A stretch of DNA of 64,000 nt from Lachnospiraceae bacterium (GTDB taxonomy: Bacteria; Bacillota; Clostridia; Lachnospirales; Lachnospiraceae), in the NCBI GenBank assembly GCA_025758065.1, contig CP107199.1, positions 2,081,501 to 2,145,500 of the forward strand. The letters run 5' to 3'. The first letter of the stretch is position 1. Every line of letters begins with the position of its first letter. This document shows positions 16,552-25,930 of this stretch, piece by piece. The position numbers and the translations under genes are program-made. A model generated the notes under the pieces. It was not told where the DNA came from. It searched no databases and worked only from the letters and a program-made list of their open reading frames with translations.

Positions 16552-17187
16552 ATGATTTCATATATAAAAGGAGCCCTTGGGGCAGTAGAAGATGATGTGA
16601 TCGTAGTAGAGACAGGAGGCATCGGTCTGGCAGTCCATGTACCTCTTTCTCTTTTAGAAGAACTTCCGCCATTAGGGGAAGAGGTGACTGTTTATACCTA
16701 TTTCCAGGTGCGGGAAGATGCTATGACTTTATATGGTTTTTTGCACAGACAGGACAGGGAAATGTTTAAACAGCTGCTAGGGGTGAATGGGATCGGTCCC
16801 AAAGGAGCCCTTGGCATCCTTTCAGTCATGCGGCCGGATGATCTGCGTATCGCCATTGTCGGCGGGGATGCCAAAGCCATTTCCAGGGCACCGGGGATCG
16901 GGGCAAAGACTGCCCAGAGACTGATCTTAGATCTTAAGGATAAGGTAGATTTAGAAGAAGTGATGATGGCTTCCTTTGGAGGCGGAAAGGAAGCTGCTTC
17001 CGATACAGGTACAGGTGCATCTGTGGCAGGTATGGCGGCATCGGCAAAAGAGGCAGTGGCAGCGTTAATAGCTCTCGGCTACACCAATATGGAAGCTTCC
17101 AGGGCAGTAAAGAAAGTGGAGATCACAGAAAATATGAGCGTAGAGGATATTTTAAAGGCTTCGCTGAAGCATTTGAGTTTTCTGTGA
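16552..17187 (+). CDS. ruvA: Holliday junction branch migration protein RuvA
   Basis: This 211-residue DNA-binding subunit of the RuvAB branch-migration motor begins MISYIKGALGAVEDDVIVVE (OB-fold domain I). It has two helix-hairpin-helix motifs, LLGVNGIGPKGALGIL and APGIGAKTAQRLILDL, and ends in the domain III helices that contact RuvB (ALIALGYTNMEASRAVKKV). The frame extends to 16504, but those extra codons read MITE-flanking sequence, and AAAAGGA lies before ATG 16552. It is transcribed with ruvB, 34 bases downstream. Confidence 0.95.
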   Translation: MISYIKGALGAVEDDVIVVETGGIGLAVHVPLSLLEELPPLGEEVTVYTYFQVREDAMTLYGFLHRQDREMFKQLLGVNGIGPKGALGILSVMRPDDLRIAIVGGDAKAISRAPGIGAKTAQRLILDLKDKVDLEEVMMASFGGGKEAASDTGTGASVAGMAASAKEAVAALIALGYTNMEASRAVKKVEITENMSVEDILKASLKHLSFL

Positions 17188-17221
17188 TCTTTAGCAGAGC
17201 ATCATATAGTTTGAGGTATAT

Positions 17222-18217
17222 ATGGAACGGAGAATTATAACAACAGAGGCAACAGAAGAGGATGTGCGGATCGAGACTACCCTGCGTCCCCAGTGCCTCA
17301 GCGATTATGTGGGGCAGGAAAAGATCAAGTCTACCCTGAAAATATACATAGAAGCGGCAAAAAGCAGAGGGGAAGCCTTGGACCATGTGCTGTTTTATGG
17401 CCCGCCCGGGCTTGGAAAGACGACTCTTTCAGGCATCATTGCCAATGAGATGGGGAGCAGGCTGAAAGTGACCAGTGGACCGGCTATTGAAAAGCCGGGA
17501 GAAATGGCAGCTATTTTAAACAATCTTCAGGAGGGGGATGTCCTTTTCGTAGATGAGATCCACCGGTTAAACCGTCAGGTGGAAGAAGTCCTCTATCCGG
17601 CTATGGAAGATTTTGCCATTGATATCATGCTGGGAAAAGAGTCCAGTGCAAGGTCCATTCGTCTGGAACTGCCTCATTTTACACTGGTGGGGGCAACTAC
17701 CAGGGCGGGACTGCTGTCAGCTCCTTTAAGAGACCGTTTTGGTGTAGTCCAGAGAATGGAATTTTATACACCTGAGGAGCTTCGCACGATTATCTTACAT
17801 TCAGCAGCGATCCTGGGAGTGGAAATAGAACCGGAAGGAGCTATTGAACTGGCCAAGCGTTCCAGAGGAACCCCAAGACTGGCAAACCGCCTTTTAAAGA
17901 GGGTGCGGGATTTTGCCCAGGTAAAATATGATGGTGTGATCACAAAAGAAGTAGCAGATTTTGCACTGGATATTATGGATGTGGACAAAATGGGACTGGA
18001 TCAGAATGACAGGAATATCCTTTTAATGATCATTGAAAAATTTTCCGGCGGTCCGGTGGGACTTGATACGTTAGCAGCAGCTTTGGGAGAAGATGCAGGA
18101 ACTCTGGAAGACGTATATGAGCCTTATCTTTTAATGAACGGCCTGATCAACAGAACGCCCCGGGGAAGAATGGCTACGGAGAACGCATATCGTCATTTGG
18201 GCTTGGAAATGAAGTGA
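17222..18217 (+). CDS. ruvB: Holliday junction helicase RuvB
   Basis: This 331-residue AAA+ ATPase drives branch migration with RuvA. Walker A is YGPPGLGKTT (about residue 58), Walker B is LFVDEIHRL (about 108), sensor 1 is LVGATTRAG and the arginine-finger region is APLRDRFGV. The C-terminal winged-helix domain ends the chain (INRTPRGRMATENAYRHLG). Length and motif order are normal. Confidence 0.97.
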   Translation: MERRIITTEATEEDVRIETTLRPQCLSDYVGQEKIKSTLKIYIEAAKSRGEALDHVLFYGPPGLGKTTLSGIIANEMGSRLKVTSGPAIEKPGEMAAILNNLQEGDVLFVDEIHRLNRQVEEVLYPAMEDFAIDIMLGKESSARSIRLELPHFTLVGATTRAGLLSAPLRDRFGVVQRMEFYTPEELRTIILHSAAILGVEIEPEGAIELAKRSRGTPRLANRLLKRVRDFAQVKYDGVITKEVADFALDIMDVDKMGLDQNDRNILLMIIEKFSGGPVGLDTLAAALGEDAGTLEDVYEPYLLMNGLINRTPRGRMATENAYRHLGLEMK

Positions 18218-18251
18218 AAATGTGGTATCCTTTTAACGAACTGAAAAGATG

Positions 18252-18283
18252 AATGTTGCCAGTACAGCTTATGGACAGCAACA
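18252..18283 (+). other. Hairpin between ruvB and zapA
   Basis: TGTTGC (from 18254) and GCAACA pair around about 18 bases with no T-run, probably a processing or spacer hairpin within the operon. Confidence 0.4.
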
Positions 18284-18318
18284 TATAAATGTGCTTTATA
18301 GTCAGGAGAAATAGCAGA

Positions 18319-19023
18319 ATGGATACAAAGAATTATACACAGGTTTTAATTGACGGGAAAATATATACTTTAGGCGGAACGGAAGATGAAGCATATCTTC
18401 AGAAAGCGGCCAGCTATGTAAATGAAAAAATAGCCACTATGTATGCAATCCCTGGTTTTAGCAAACAGAGCGCCGATTATCAGCAGCTGATGCTTTTATT
18501 AAACATCGCAGATGATTATTTTAAGGCAAAAGAAAATGCAGACCAGATGGAAGAACAGAAAGACAGGATGGAAAAAGAAACTTACAGCTTAAAACATGAG
18601 CTTGTAAGCACCCAGATGAAGTTAGATGGTGTGTTAAGGGATTTAGAAGAACGCCAGCACCAGCTTCAGGAGTTATCTGCAAAGCTTTCAAAGACAGAAC
18701 GGGAATTAAGAGCTGTTAAAAAACAGGCGGCACAGGCTTTAGCTTCTGGGAATGAAGAAGATGAAGTTGAGGAAGATGAAGTGGTAGACACTGTGATCGA
18801 AGGAAATGCACCTGTAAATGAACCAGGCTTTGAATCTGTGAGCGAGATGGCACAGACTTCAGACCAGGCTGCTGTGACAGAACCGGCACAGGAAAATTTT
18901 GTTCAGACAGAACTTCCATTACAAAATTCTTCATTCCAGGCAAAAATTTCTGACAGGGATCTTGCCAGAAAAGCCCTTCAGGCAGCCAGAAAAGCCGGTT
19001 CTCACAGAAACGGACGCAGATAA
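18319..19023 (+). CDS. zapA: Cell division protein ZapA-like, extended
   Basis: This 234-residue protein has an N-terminal ZapA domain (about 1-90): YTQVLIDGKIYTLGGTEDEAYLQKAASYVNEKI, then QQLMLLLNIADDYFKA. A long coiled coil follows (about 85-165) and an acidic, low-complexity tail. ZapA binds FtsZ and promotes Z-ring bundling. It is much longer than the roughly 85-residue Bacillus protein; the extension is common in Clostridia, as far as I recall. ATG 18319 has CAGGAG at 18303-18308. The adjacent ruvAB and U32 genes fit common clostridial order. Confidence 0.88.
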   Translation: MDTKNYTQVLIDGKIYTLGGTEDEAYLQKAASYVNEKIATMYAIPGFSKQSADYQQLMLLLNIADDYFKAKENADQMEEQKDRMEKETYSLKHELVSTQMKLDGVLRDLEERQHQLQELSAKLSKTERELRAVKKQAAQALASGNEEDEVEEDEVVDTVIEGNAPVNEPGFESVSEMAQTSDQAAVTEPAQENFVQTELPLQNSSFQAKISDRDLARKALQAARKAGSHRNGRR

Positions 19024-19037
19024 AACACAGATGAAAC

Positions 19038-19076
19038 AAAGGGGGCGCGATACAGACTGCAGCCCCTTTTTTGTTT
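19038..19076 (+). terminator. Terminator after zapA
   Basis: AAAGGGGGC and GCAGCCCCTTTTTT flank a loop of about 12 bases. It is a typical intrinsic terminator. Confidence 0.8.
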
Positions 19077-19147
19077 AACACCGAACGGAGCGCAGATGCG
19101 GGAGTGCAAAGTACGCAGCGATCCGGTATCAGGAAAGGTTTAAGATC

Positions 19148-21433
19148 ATGATGAATAAGAGAAAAGCAGAGCTTTTAGCACCGGCAGGTTCCTTTGACAG
19201 CTTAAAGGCTGCAGTGGCAGCAGGAGCAGATGCTATTTATATGGGTGGCAGCCGTTTTGGTGCCAGAGCGTATGCCCAGAATGCCGCAGGACAGGAAATG
19301 GTGGAAGCAATCCGGTATGCCCATCTTCATGGTTGTCGTTTGTATATGACGGTCAATACACTATTTAAGGAAAAAGAGCTGGAAGAGCTGCGGGACTATA
19401 TGAAGCCTTATTACGAAGCTGGTCTGGACGGTGTTATCGTTCAGGATCTGGGGGCTCTTCAGGTGATGAAACAGGCATTTCCGGGAATGGAGCTTCATGC
19501 CAGTACACAGATGACCGTTACAAGCGTATACAGCGCGAAAATGTTAAAGGAAATGGGCTGCTGCCGGGTGGTTCCGGCCAGAGAACTTTCCTTAGAAGAA
19601 ATCTCACGTATTTATAAAGAAACAGGGATGGATATTGAGACATTCGTTCACGGTGCCTTGTGCTACTGTTATTCCGGCCAATGCCTGATGAGCAGTCTTA
19701 TTGGCGGCCGAAGCGGAAACAGAGGCCGTTGTGCCCAGCCATGCCGTCTGCCTTACCGGGTATGGGAAGGAGGCAAGGCAGAGGGAAAAAGCTTAAACAA
19801 GGAGAACCAGAAGTTTGTATTAAGTTTAAAAGATCTTTGTACTCTGGATATTTTGCCGAATATCTTAGAGGCTGGTGTTTATTCCTTAAAGATCGAAGGA
19901 AGGATGAAGAGCCCCAGATATACAGCCGGCGTAGTCCGTATTTACAGAAAATATCTGGATATGTATGAAGCATACGGAAGAGATGAATATTATGTAGATC
20001 CAGAAGATAAAAAAGAACTGCTGGATCTTTTTGACCGGGGCGGCTTTACCTCAGGCTATTATGAAAAGCACAATGGAAAGGATATGGTTGCCTTAAAGGA
20101 AAAGCCGGAGTTCCGTGAAGGAAACCAGAAATTATTTGATTTTCTGGATGAAAATTATGTACATAAAGAGAAAAAGGAGCTTGTTTCAGGAAAGGCTGTT
20201 TTTGAAGAGGGAAGACCATCTGTTCTGGAACTGACCAGGGGGGATGTAATGGTAAAAGTTGAAGGCCAGGTCTGCCAGAGCGCACAGAACCAGCCTGCAA
20301 CAGAGGAAAAAGTGCGTAAGCAGTTAAATAAGACAGGTGCAACATCCTTTAATTTTGAACAGCTGGATATTGAATTAAAAGGAAATATCTTTCTGCCGGT
20401 ACAGGCGTTAAATGAACTGCGAAGAGAAGGCTTTGAGAAGTTGACAGAAGGTATTCTGGCAAAATGGGAGAGAAAGGCAGAAGCTGAGGAGACGGGAAAA
20501 GAAAAGGAAAGTGCGGGCGCAGAAAACACATCAGAACTGTTTGCGCAGACAAAACGGGAACTGTCCATTGCAGCACAGTCCGCCTCCAAAAAAAATCACA
20601 GATCTGCTTTCCTCACAGCATCCCTTGAAGAAGAATGCCAGCTGGAACCTGCACTATCCTGCGATGCTGTAAAACGTATTTATATAGATGCAGATGGATT
20701 CAAACCAGATCAGTGGGGAAAGGTCGTAAAACAATGTGAGACAAAGGGGAAAGAATGTTTCCTGACACTTCCACACATTTTCCGCACCCACGCAATGAAG
20801 TTTTTCTCTAAAAACAGGAAAAATCTGGAAAATGCAGGCTTTACAGGTGTTCTGGCCCGCGCTTTGGAGGAAGTTTCCTGGCTAAAGGAAGAAAATATCC
20901 ATATCCCATTTGCACTGGATGCTTCTGTTTATGCATGGAACCGGGAAGCGGTACACACATTAAAGAAAATGGGACCGGAATTTATTACCATGCCATGGGA
21001 ATTGAACAGCAGAGAACTAAAAGCAGTGACGACGGCATGTGAAAAGGAAGATATGGCAGATGAAATGATCATTTATGGGCATGCTCCTATGATGGTTTCT
21101 GCCCAGTGTGTGGTAAAAACATTAAAAGGATGTACAGCCAAAAGGGAACAGCTTTTAATGAAGGACCGTACAGGAGCCGGACTGCCCTTAAAGGCACATT
21201 GCAGCTTCTGCTATAATACGATCTTAAATCCCCTTCCCTTATCTTTGTTTGGAAGTGAGGAAGCAGTGAAAGAGCTGAACCTGACTTCCCTGCGTCTTTC
21301 CTTTACAAGAGAAGGAAAAGAGGAGACGAAAAAGATACTGGAAGCTTTTGCTGCTTCTTATAAAGAGGGAAGGATCGTGGCAGAGCCAGTAAAAGATTTT
21401 ACAAGAGGACATTTCAGACGGGGAGTAGAATAG
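19148..21433 (+). CDS. Peptidase U32 family protein (RlhA/TrhP-like) with DUF3656-type C-terminus
   Basis: This 761-residue protein opens with the U32 barrel: ELLAPAGSFDSLKAAVAAGADAIYMGG. The signature Cys cluster is HGALCYCYSGQCLMSS followed by NRGRCAQPCRLPY (about 168-200). After about residue 390 it carries a second region of the DUF3656 kind and a C-terminal stretch with HCSFCYN. U32 proteins of this type act in prephenate-dependent tRNA or 23S rRNA hydroxylation in E. coli (TrhP, RlhA), and the old collagenase name is doubtful. Which RNA is modified cannot be told here. GGAAAGG precedes the tandem ATG ATG start. The rodA-like gene begins 3 bases after the stop, so the two are translationally close. 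Confidence 0.85.
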   Translation: MMNKRKAELLAPAGSFDSLKAAVAAGADAIYMGGSRFGARAYAQNAAGQEMVEAIRYAHLHGCRLYMTVNTLFKEKELEELRDYMKPYYEAGLDGVIVQDLGALQVMKQAFPGMELHASTQMTVTSVYSAKMLKEMGCCRVVPARELSLEEISRIYKETGMDIETFVHGALCYCYSGQCLMSSLIGGRSGNRGRCAQPCRLPYRVWEGGKAEGKSLNKENQKFVLSLKDLCTLDILPNILEAGVYSLKIEGRMKSPRYTAGVVRIYRKYLDMYEAYGRDEYYVDPEDKKELLDLFDRGGFTSGYYEKHNGKDMVALKEKPEFREGNQKLFDFLDENYVHKEKKELVSGKAVFEEGRPSVLELTRGDVMVKVEGQVCQSAQNQPATEEKVRKQLNKTGATSFNFEQLDIELKGNIFLPVQALNELRREGFEKLTEGILAKWERKAEAEETGKEKESAGAENTSELFAQTKRELSIAAQSASKKNHRSAFLTASLEEECQLEPALSCDAVKRIYIDADGFKPDQWGKVVKQCETKGKECFLTLPHIFRTHAMKFFSKNRKNLENAGFTGVLARALEEVSWLKEENIHIPFALDASVYAWNREAVHTLKKMGPEFITMPWELNSRELKAVTTACEKEDMADEMIIYGHAPMMVSAQCVVKTLKGCTAKREQLLMKDRTGAGLPLKAHCSFCYNTILNPLPLSLFGSEEAVKELNLTSLRLSFTREGKEETKKILEAFAASYKEGRIVAEPVKDFTRGHFRRGVE

Positions 21434-21436
21434 CCT

Positions 21437-22798
21437 ATGACAAATCTGATCGTGGAAGTATCCAAATATCTTATGATATTGCTGATGGCCATTTATACTT
21501 ATGCTAATTTTCGGTTCTTTTCTTTTCCGGATCTGGAACGGAAGAGAAAAGTATGCGCAAGGCAGAACCGGGCTATGTTTTTGCTGCATTTTCTGGCATA
21601 TCTGGTGATGTATCTGAAAACAGAAGATGAAACACTGAGCCGGATGCTGCTGGTATTTTATATAGGCCAGGTGGTATTTTTCCTGCTGTACATTTATATT
21701 TACCGGTTTATTTACAGAAATGTATCAAGACTTCTGGTAAATAACTGCTGCATGTTATTAGCCTGCGGTTTTATCATGCTCACCAGATTGTCTTTAGATA
21801 AGGGATTGGATAAGGCTTTTAAGCAGTTTGTGATCGTGGCAGCGGCAGCGGTGGTTTCCTGGCTGGTTCCTTTTATCATGGAACGGTTCTGGCAGCTGTA
21901 CAAATTCCAATGGCTTTATGGAGGGATCGGGCTGGCAGCCCTGCTTCTGGTATGGGTAGCAGGAAATGAAAGCTTTGGTGCCCAATTGTCACTGACTATT
22001 GGCGGGATATCCATTCAGCCCTCAGAATTCGTAAAGATCAGTTTTGTGTTTTTTGTGGCTTCCATGTTTTATCAGTCTCTGGAGTTTAAAAACATCTGTA
22101 TCACTACGGTAGTGGCAGCACTTCATGTGGTGATCCTGGTGTTGTCAAAAGACCTGGGAAGTGCGTTGATCTTCTTTGTAAGCTATGTGGTCATGCTGTT
22201 TATTGCCACAGGAAACTGGCTGTACCTGATCGCAGCGGGGATTCTCGGAAAAGGGGCCACATCTATTGCATATGCTCTTTTTGATCATGTAAGGCGCAGA
22301 TTTACAGCATGGAAAAATCCGTGGGCAGATATTGATAATACAGGCTATCAAATCACCCAGTCCCTTTTTGCTATTGGAACAGGGGGATGGTTTGGCATGG
22401 GATTGTGTCAGGGAATGCCAAATAAGATCCCGGTAGTAGAAAAGGATTTCATTTTCGCAGCAATATCTGAAGAAATGGGAGGTATTTTCGCTATCTGTGT
22501 TCTTCTTATCTGTCTGGGCTGTTTTATCCAATTTATGATGATCGCCACAAAAATGCAGGCTATGTTTTATAAGATGCTGGCAGTGGGACTGGGAATGGAA
22601 TATGTGGTCCAGGTATTCCTTACAGTAGGCGGTGTGACCAAGTTTATCCCATCTACCGGTGTGACACTTCCTTTTGTAAGTTATGGAGGAAGTTCCATTG
22701 TAACTACATTCCTGTTATTCAGTATTATCCAGGGACTTTACATCATCAAACGCAATGATGAAGAAGAGCTGGAAGAAATGGAGGCACAGGAAGAATGA
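21437..22798 (+). CDS. FtsW/RodA/SpoVE-family peptidoglycan glycosyltransferase
   Basis: This 453-residue SEDS protein has about ten or more membrane helices. SEDS landmarks are IQPSEFVKISFVFFVASM, LSKDLGSALIFFVSYVVMLF, GYQITQSLFAIGTGGWFGMGL and the C-terminal PFVSYGGSSIVTTFLLFSIIQG. SEDS proteins polymerise lipid II and pair with a class B PBP transpeptidase, and the next gene encodes one with a 4-base stop/start overlap. Whether the pair serves elongation, division or sporulation cannot be decided from sequence; the short PBP resembles the PbpA type. A non-family stretch of about 140 residues with several helices precedes the core. Confidence 0.9.
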   Translation: MTNLIVEVSKYLMILLMAIYTYANFRFFSFPDLERKRKVCARQNRAMFLLHFLAYLVMYLKTEDETLSRMLLVFYIGQVVFFLLYIYIYRFIYRNVSRLLVNNCCMLLACGFIMLTRLSLDKGLDKAFKQFVIVAAAAVVSWLVPFIMERFWQLYKFQWLYGGIGLAALLLVWVAGNESFGAQLSLTIGGISIQPSEFVKISFVFFVASMFYQSLEFKNICITTVVAALHVVILVLSKDLGSALIFFVSYVVMLFIATGNWLYLIAAGILGKGATSIAYALFDHVRRRFTAWKNPWADIDNTGYQITQSLFAIGTGGWFGMGLCQGMPNKIPVVEKDFIFAAISEEMGGIFAICVLLICLGCFIQFMMIATKMQAMFYKMLAVGLGMEYVVQVFLTVGGVTKFIPSTGVTLPFVSYGGSSIVTTFLLFSIIQGLYIIKRNDEEELEEMEAQEE

Positions 22799-24228
22799 AA
22801 GAACTGAAAAAAAGTGATCCTAATTCCAAGGTTCTGTCGGTCACCTATGTATGTGTGGCTTTGTTTCTGGCACTGGCTGTTTACATGGGATATTTTCTTC
22901 AGGTGAAAAGCGAGGATGTGATCAATAATCCTTATAATGCAAGACTGGACAGTTTTTCAGACCGTATTGTAAGGGGCAGCATCCTGGCAGCAGACGGAAC
23001 TGTACTGGCAGAAACTACTACAGATGATGGGGGAAATGAGACAAGAGTTTATAACTATGGCAGTGTGTTTGACCATGCAGTAGGCTATTCTTCTAAAGGG
23101 AAAACAGGAATTGAAGCCATGGCAAACTTTTATCTTTTAAGTTCTCACGTAAATCTGGTGGAACAGGCGGGAAATGAGCTGGCAGGTGCGAAAAACTTAG
23201 GCGACAGTGTGGTGACTACTCTGGATATGGAGCTGCAGCAGGCGGCTTATGCGGCTTTAGGGGACAGAAGAGGGGCGGTGATCGCCATGGAGCCGGATAC
23301 AGGAAAAATCTTAGCAATGGTTTCAAAGCCGGGATACGATCCCAATACCCTTCTTCAGGACTGGGCGGCTCTCACAGATAGCTCTAATAACCAGGGACAG
23401 CTGGTAAATCGTGTAACTGCCGGTTTATATCCCCCTGGGTCTACATTTAAGATCGTGACAGCTCTTGAGTATGTGCGGGAACATCCGGATGACTACAAGG
23501 ATTTTCATTTTGATTGCAATGGTGTTTACCACAATGGGGACTATTCTATTAAATGTTTCCACAGCGAAGCCCACGGAAGTCAGGATTTTGTGAAAGCCTT
23601 TGCTAATTCCTGTAATGGTGCATTTTCCAGTTTAGGACTGGTTTTGGATCTGAACCGTTTCCATTCCACAGCAGAGGAATTATTGTTTAATAATCCATTA
23701 CCATTGTCCGGTTATTCTTATAAGGAAAGCTCTTTTAATATGAAAGAAGGAGCCGGAACCTGGGAGATTTTACAGACTTCCATTGGACAGGGAACCACAC
23801 TGATCACACCTCTTCACAATGCCCTGATCACAGCGGCCATTGCTAATGGAGGAACGCTTATGAAGCCATATATGCTGGACCGGGTGGTCAGTGTAGGTGG
23901 TGAAGAGGTAAAAAAGTTTCTTCCAGCTACAGGCGGAATCCTTATGACAGCTGCTGAGGCGGCCAATCTTACAGAACTGATGCGTGATGTAGTAGTTGAA
24001 GGAACAGGTTCTTCTGTACGCACTGATGCCTATACGGTAGCAGCTAAAACAGGAACTGCTGAATTTGAAACAGGAAAAGAGACACACGCCTGGTTCACCG
24101 GCTTTGCACCAGTAGAATCACCGAAGATCGTTGTTACAGTCCTGGTGGAGGAATCTGGAAGCGGCGGTAAGGTAGCAGGGCCGATCGCAAGACAGCTGTT
24201 TGACATATATATGTCGAGAGAATCATAA
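22795..24228 (+). CDS. pbpA: Class B penicillin-binding protein (D,D-transpeptidase)
   Basis: This 477-residue protein has one N-terminal membrane anchor (about 15-37), a reduced dimerisation region (RIVRGSILAADGTVLAET) and a transpeptidase domain. Catalytic motifs are SxxK in PPGSTFKIVTA (about residue 215), SxN in ANSCNGAF (about 272) and KTG in AAKTGTAEF (about 418). It cross-links peptidoglycan outside the membrane. The ATG overlaps the SEDS gene stop (ATGA), so the two are translationally coupled and probably form a polymerase-transpeptidase pair. Confidence 0.93.
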   Translation: MKELKKSDPNSKVLSVTYVCVALFLALAVYMGYFLQVKSEDVINNPYNARLDSFSDRIVRGSILAADGTVLAETTTDDGGNETRVYNYGSVFDHAVGYSSKGKTGIEAMANFYLLSSHVNLVEQAGNELAGAKNLGDSVVTTLDMELQQAAYAALGDRRGAVIAMEPDTGKILAMVSKPGYDPNTLLQDWAALTDSSNNQGQLVNRVTAGLYPPGSTFKIVTALEYVREHPDDYKDFHFDCNGVYHNGDYSIKCFHSEAHGSQDFVKAFANSCNGAFSSLGLVLDLNRFHSTAEELLFNNPLPLSGYSYKESSFNMKEGAGTWEILQTSIGQGTTLITPLHNALITAAIANGGTLMKPYMLDRVVSVGGEEVKKFLPATGGILMTAAEAANLTELMRDVVVEGTGSSVRTDAYTVAAKTGTAEFETGKETHAWFTGFAPVESPKIVVTVLVEESGSGGKVAGPIARQLFDIYMSRES

Positions 24229-24229
24229 T

Positions 24230-24520
24230 GCAGCCGCTTGTTTTTCCCTGCGCTCATTATGTTTATACTCAGATCCCCGCACTGACGTGCTTTACTGCCT
24301 GCATACGCAGGCGATTCGTTCGTTAATGGTCCAAGAAAAACAAATGCCACCTTCGGTGTCGCTTGTTTTTCTTTTGGACTTATTATATCTTATACTCACG
24401 AATCCCGCGCATTCGCGCTCTACTGCCTGCTTTCGCAGGCGATTCGTTCGTTAATGGCTTGTGAAAAACAAATGTCTGCTTACGCAGCCGCTTGTTTTTC
24501 CCTGCGCTCATTATATCTTA
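24230..24520. repeat. Tandem 128-bp intergenic repeat array
   Basis: About two and a quarter copies of a unit with a 128-base period. ACTGCCTGC-CGCAGGCGATTCGTTCGTTAATGG starts at 24294 and at 24422, and CAGCCGCTTGTTTTTCCCTG starts at 24231 and 24485, with a variant at 24359. Each unit contains two hairpins, TGCCTGC-GCAGGCG and AAAAACAA-TTGTTTTT. A short related piece is at about 40668-40690. The array fills most of the gap after pbpA and may also end transcription. Confidence 0.8.
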
Positions 24521-24560
24521 AAAAAGAATAACGATTACTATGGAAAAGGTCAGGGTTTCG

Positions 24561-24569
24561 TGTTATAAT
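24561..24569 (+). promoter_or_regulatory. Extended -10 promoter for the molybdenum hydroxylase operon
   Basis: TGTTATAAT gives an extended -10 (TGn plus TATAAT at 24564-24569), about 98 bases before the GTG start. I see no good -35. The leader is A/T-rich without an obvious riboswitch. Confidence 0.5.
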
Positions 24570-24667
24570 CGGGCTGTTTTGTTCTTTTATTTACTAAAAG
24601 ACGGGGGTATTTATAAGAAATACTTATTAAAACTTATTAAAGAAAAGATACGAAGGGAGAAAAACAG

Positions 24668-25462
24668 GTGTTCCGAGCAGATGATTATGTTAAGGTAAGT
24701 GATCTGGCAGAGGCTTATGAGCTTTGTCAGAAGCGAAGCAGTCTGGTAGTAGGCGGAATGGTATGGATGAAGATGACTCATATTACCAAGCGTACTATTG
24801 TGGATTTGTCCGGGCTTGGACTGGATGAAATTGAAGAAAAGGAAGGAGAGTTTTCTATTGGCTGTATGTGCAGTTTACATCAGTTAGAGACTCATGAGGG
24901 GCTGAACCGGTATTTTGATGGGATTTTCAGGGAATGTACCAGAAATATCGTTGGTGTTCAGATGAGAAACTGTGCAACTGTAGGAGGCAGTATTTTTGCC
25001 CGCTTTGGGTTTTCTGATATACTGACCTGCCTGCTGGCTCTTGATGCTTATGTAGAACTGTATCATGAGGGAACTATTCCGCTTTCTGAATTTGCAGCCA
25101 GACCTGTACGAAGAGATCAGAAGGATATCCTGGTTCGTATTATTATAAAGAAAGACGGAAGAAAGGCTGCTTATACCAGCCAGCGCAATTCCCGTACCGA
25201 TTTTCCGGTGATCGCCTGCTGCGTTTCCAATCTTGGAAATAAATGGTTTGTGTCTGTTGGTGCAAGACCTGCAAAGGCAAAGACAGTGATCATTACAGAG
25301 GATGATTTTGATACCTTAAAAGAAATGGCAAAACAGGCGGCAGATGCCTTTACTTATGGTGACAATGTGCGTGCCAGCGGTGCTTATAGAAAGACTCTGG
25401 CAACAGTATATATCCGCCGTCTTATGGAGCAGATCAAAGGAAGGAGCGTGGGCAGAGTATGA
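24668..25462 (+). CDS. Molybdenum hydroxylase, FAD-binding subunit
   Basis: This 264-residue protein matches the FAD-binding subunit of xanthine dehydrogenase-type enzymes. SLVVGGMVWMKM is the first FAD contact, and NCATVGGSIFARFGFSDILTCLLALDA is the second FAD-binding segment (about 100-125). It passes electrons from the 2Fe-2S subunit to an external acceptor. It is slightly short for the family and shows no extra [4Fe-4S] loop. It starts with GTG, supported by AAGGGAG upstream, and overlaps the next gene by 4 bases. Confidence 0.85.
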   Translation: MFRADDYVKVSDLAEAYELCQKRSSLVVGGMVWMKMTHITKRTIVDLSGLGLDEIEEKEGEFSIGCMCSLHQLETHEGLNRYFDGIFRECTRNIVGVQMRNCATVGGSIFARFGFSDILTCLLALDAYVELYHEGTIPLSEFAARPVRRDQKDILVRIIIKKDGRKAAYTSQRNSRTDFPVIACCVSNLGNKWFVSVGARPAKAKTVIITEDDFDTLKEMAKQAADAFTYGDNVRASGAYRKTLATVYIRRLMEQIKGRSVGRV

Positions 25463-25926
25463 GACTTTCATTTCGTTTAAATGGAAAACAGATAGAGACA
25501 GATGTAAAGCCAGATATGCTGTTATTAGACCTGGTACGTGAGCTGGGCTGTTATAGTGTAAAAAGAGGCTGTGAGACAGCAAACTGTGGTCTTTGTACTG
25601 TATGGCTGGATGGAAAGCCGGTTCTGTCATGTTCCACACTTGCCATTCGTGCAGATGGTCGTCATGTGACTACGCTGGAAGGTCTGCAGAAAGAGGCAGA
25701 AGAATTTGGAATGTTTTTAGCAAGAGAAGGCGGAGAGCAGTGCGGTTTCTGTAATCCGGGCTTTATTATGAATGTTCTTGCTATGGAAAAAGAATTAAAA
25801 AATCCGGATGAAGAAGATATCAAAGAATATCTTTCTGGAAATTTATGCCGTTGCAGCGGATACATGTCCCAGCTTAGGGCTGTAAAAAAATATCTGGATA
25901 TGAAGCAGAGCGGAAAGGAGGCATAA
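25459..25926 (+). CDS. Molybdenum hydroxylase, [2Fe-2S] subunit
   Basis: This 155-residue small subunit has two iron-sulfur domains. The plant-type ferredoxin domain shows GCETANCGLCTV with a later Cys in LSCSTLA (about 36-60). The helical domain shows GEQCGFCNPGFIM and LCRCSGY (about 95-135). These eight cysteines match the small subunit of xanthine, aldehyde and nicotinate dehydrogenases. The start overlaps the FAD gene and the Mo-subunit gene follows 4 bases after the stop, so the three are co-translated in the order FAD-FeS-Mo. Confidence 0.92.
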   Translation: MRLSFRLNGKQIETDVKPDMLLLDLVRELGCYSVKRGCETANCGLCTVWLDGKPVLSCSTLAIRADGRHVTTLEGLQKEAEEFGMFLAREGGEQCGFCNPGFIMNVLAMEKELKNPDEEDIKEYLSGNLCRCSGYMSQLRAVKKYLDMKQSGKEA

Positions 25927-25930
25927 GAAA

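Noticed and set aside
24230..24520. The repeated units as a CRISPR array
   Set aside because: The period is 128 bases with only two or so copies, the units are homologous throughout with no unique spacers, and no cas genes are present.
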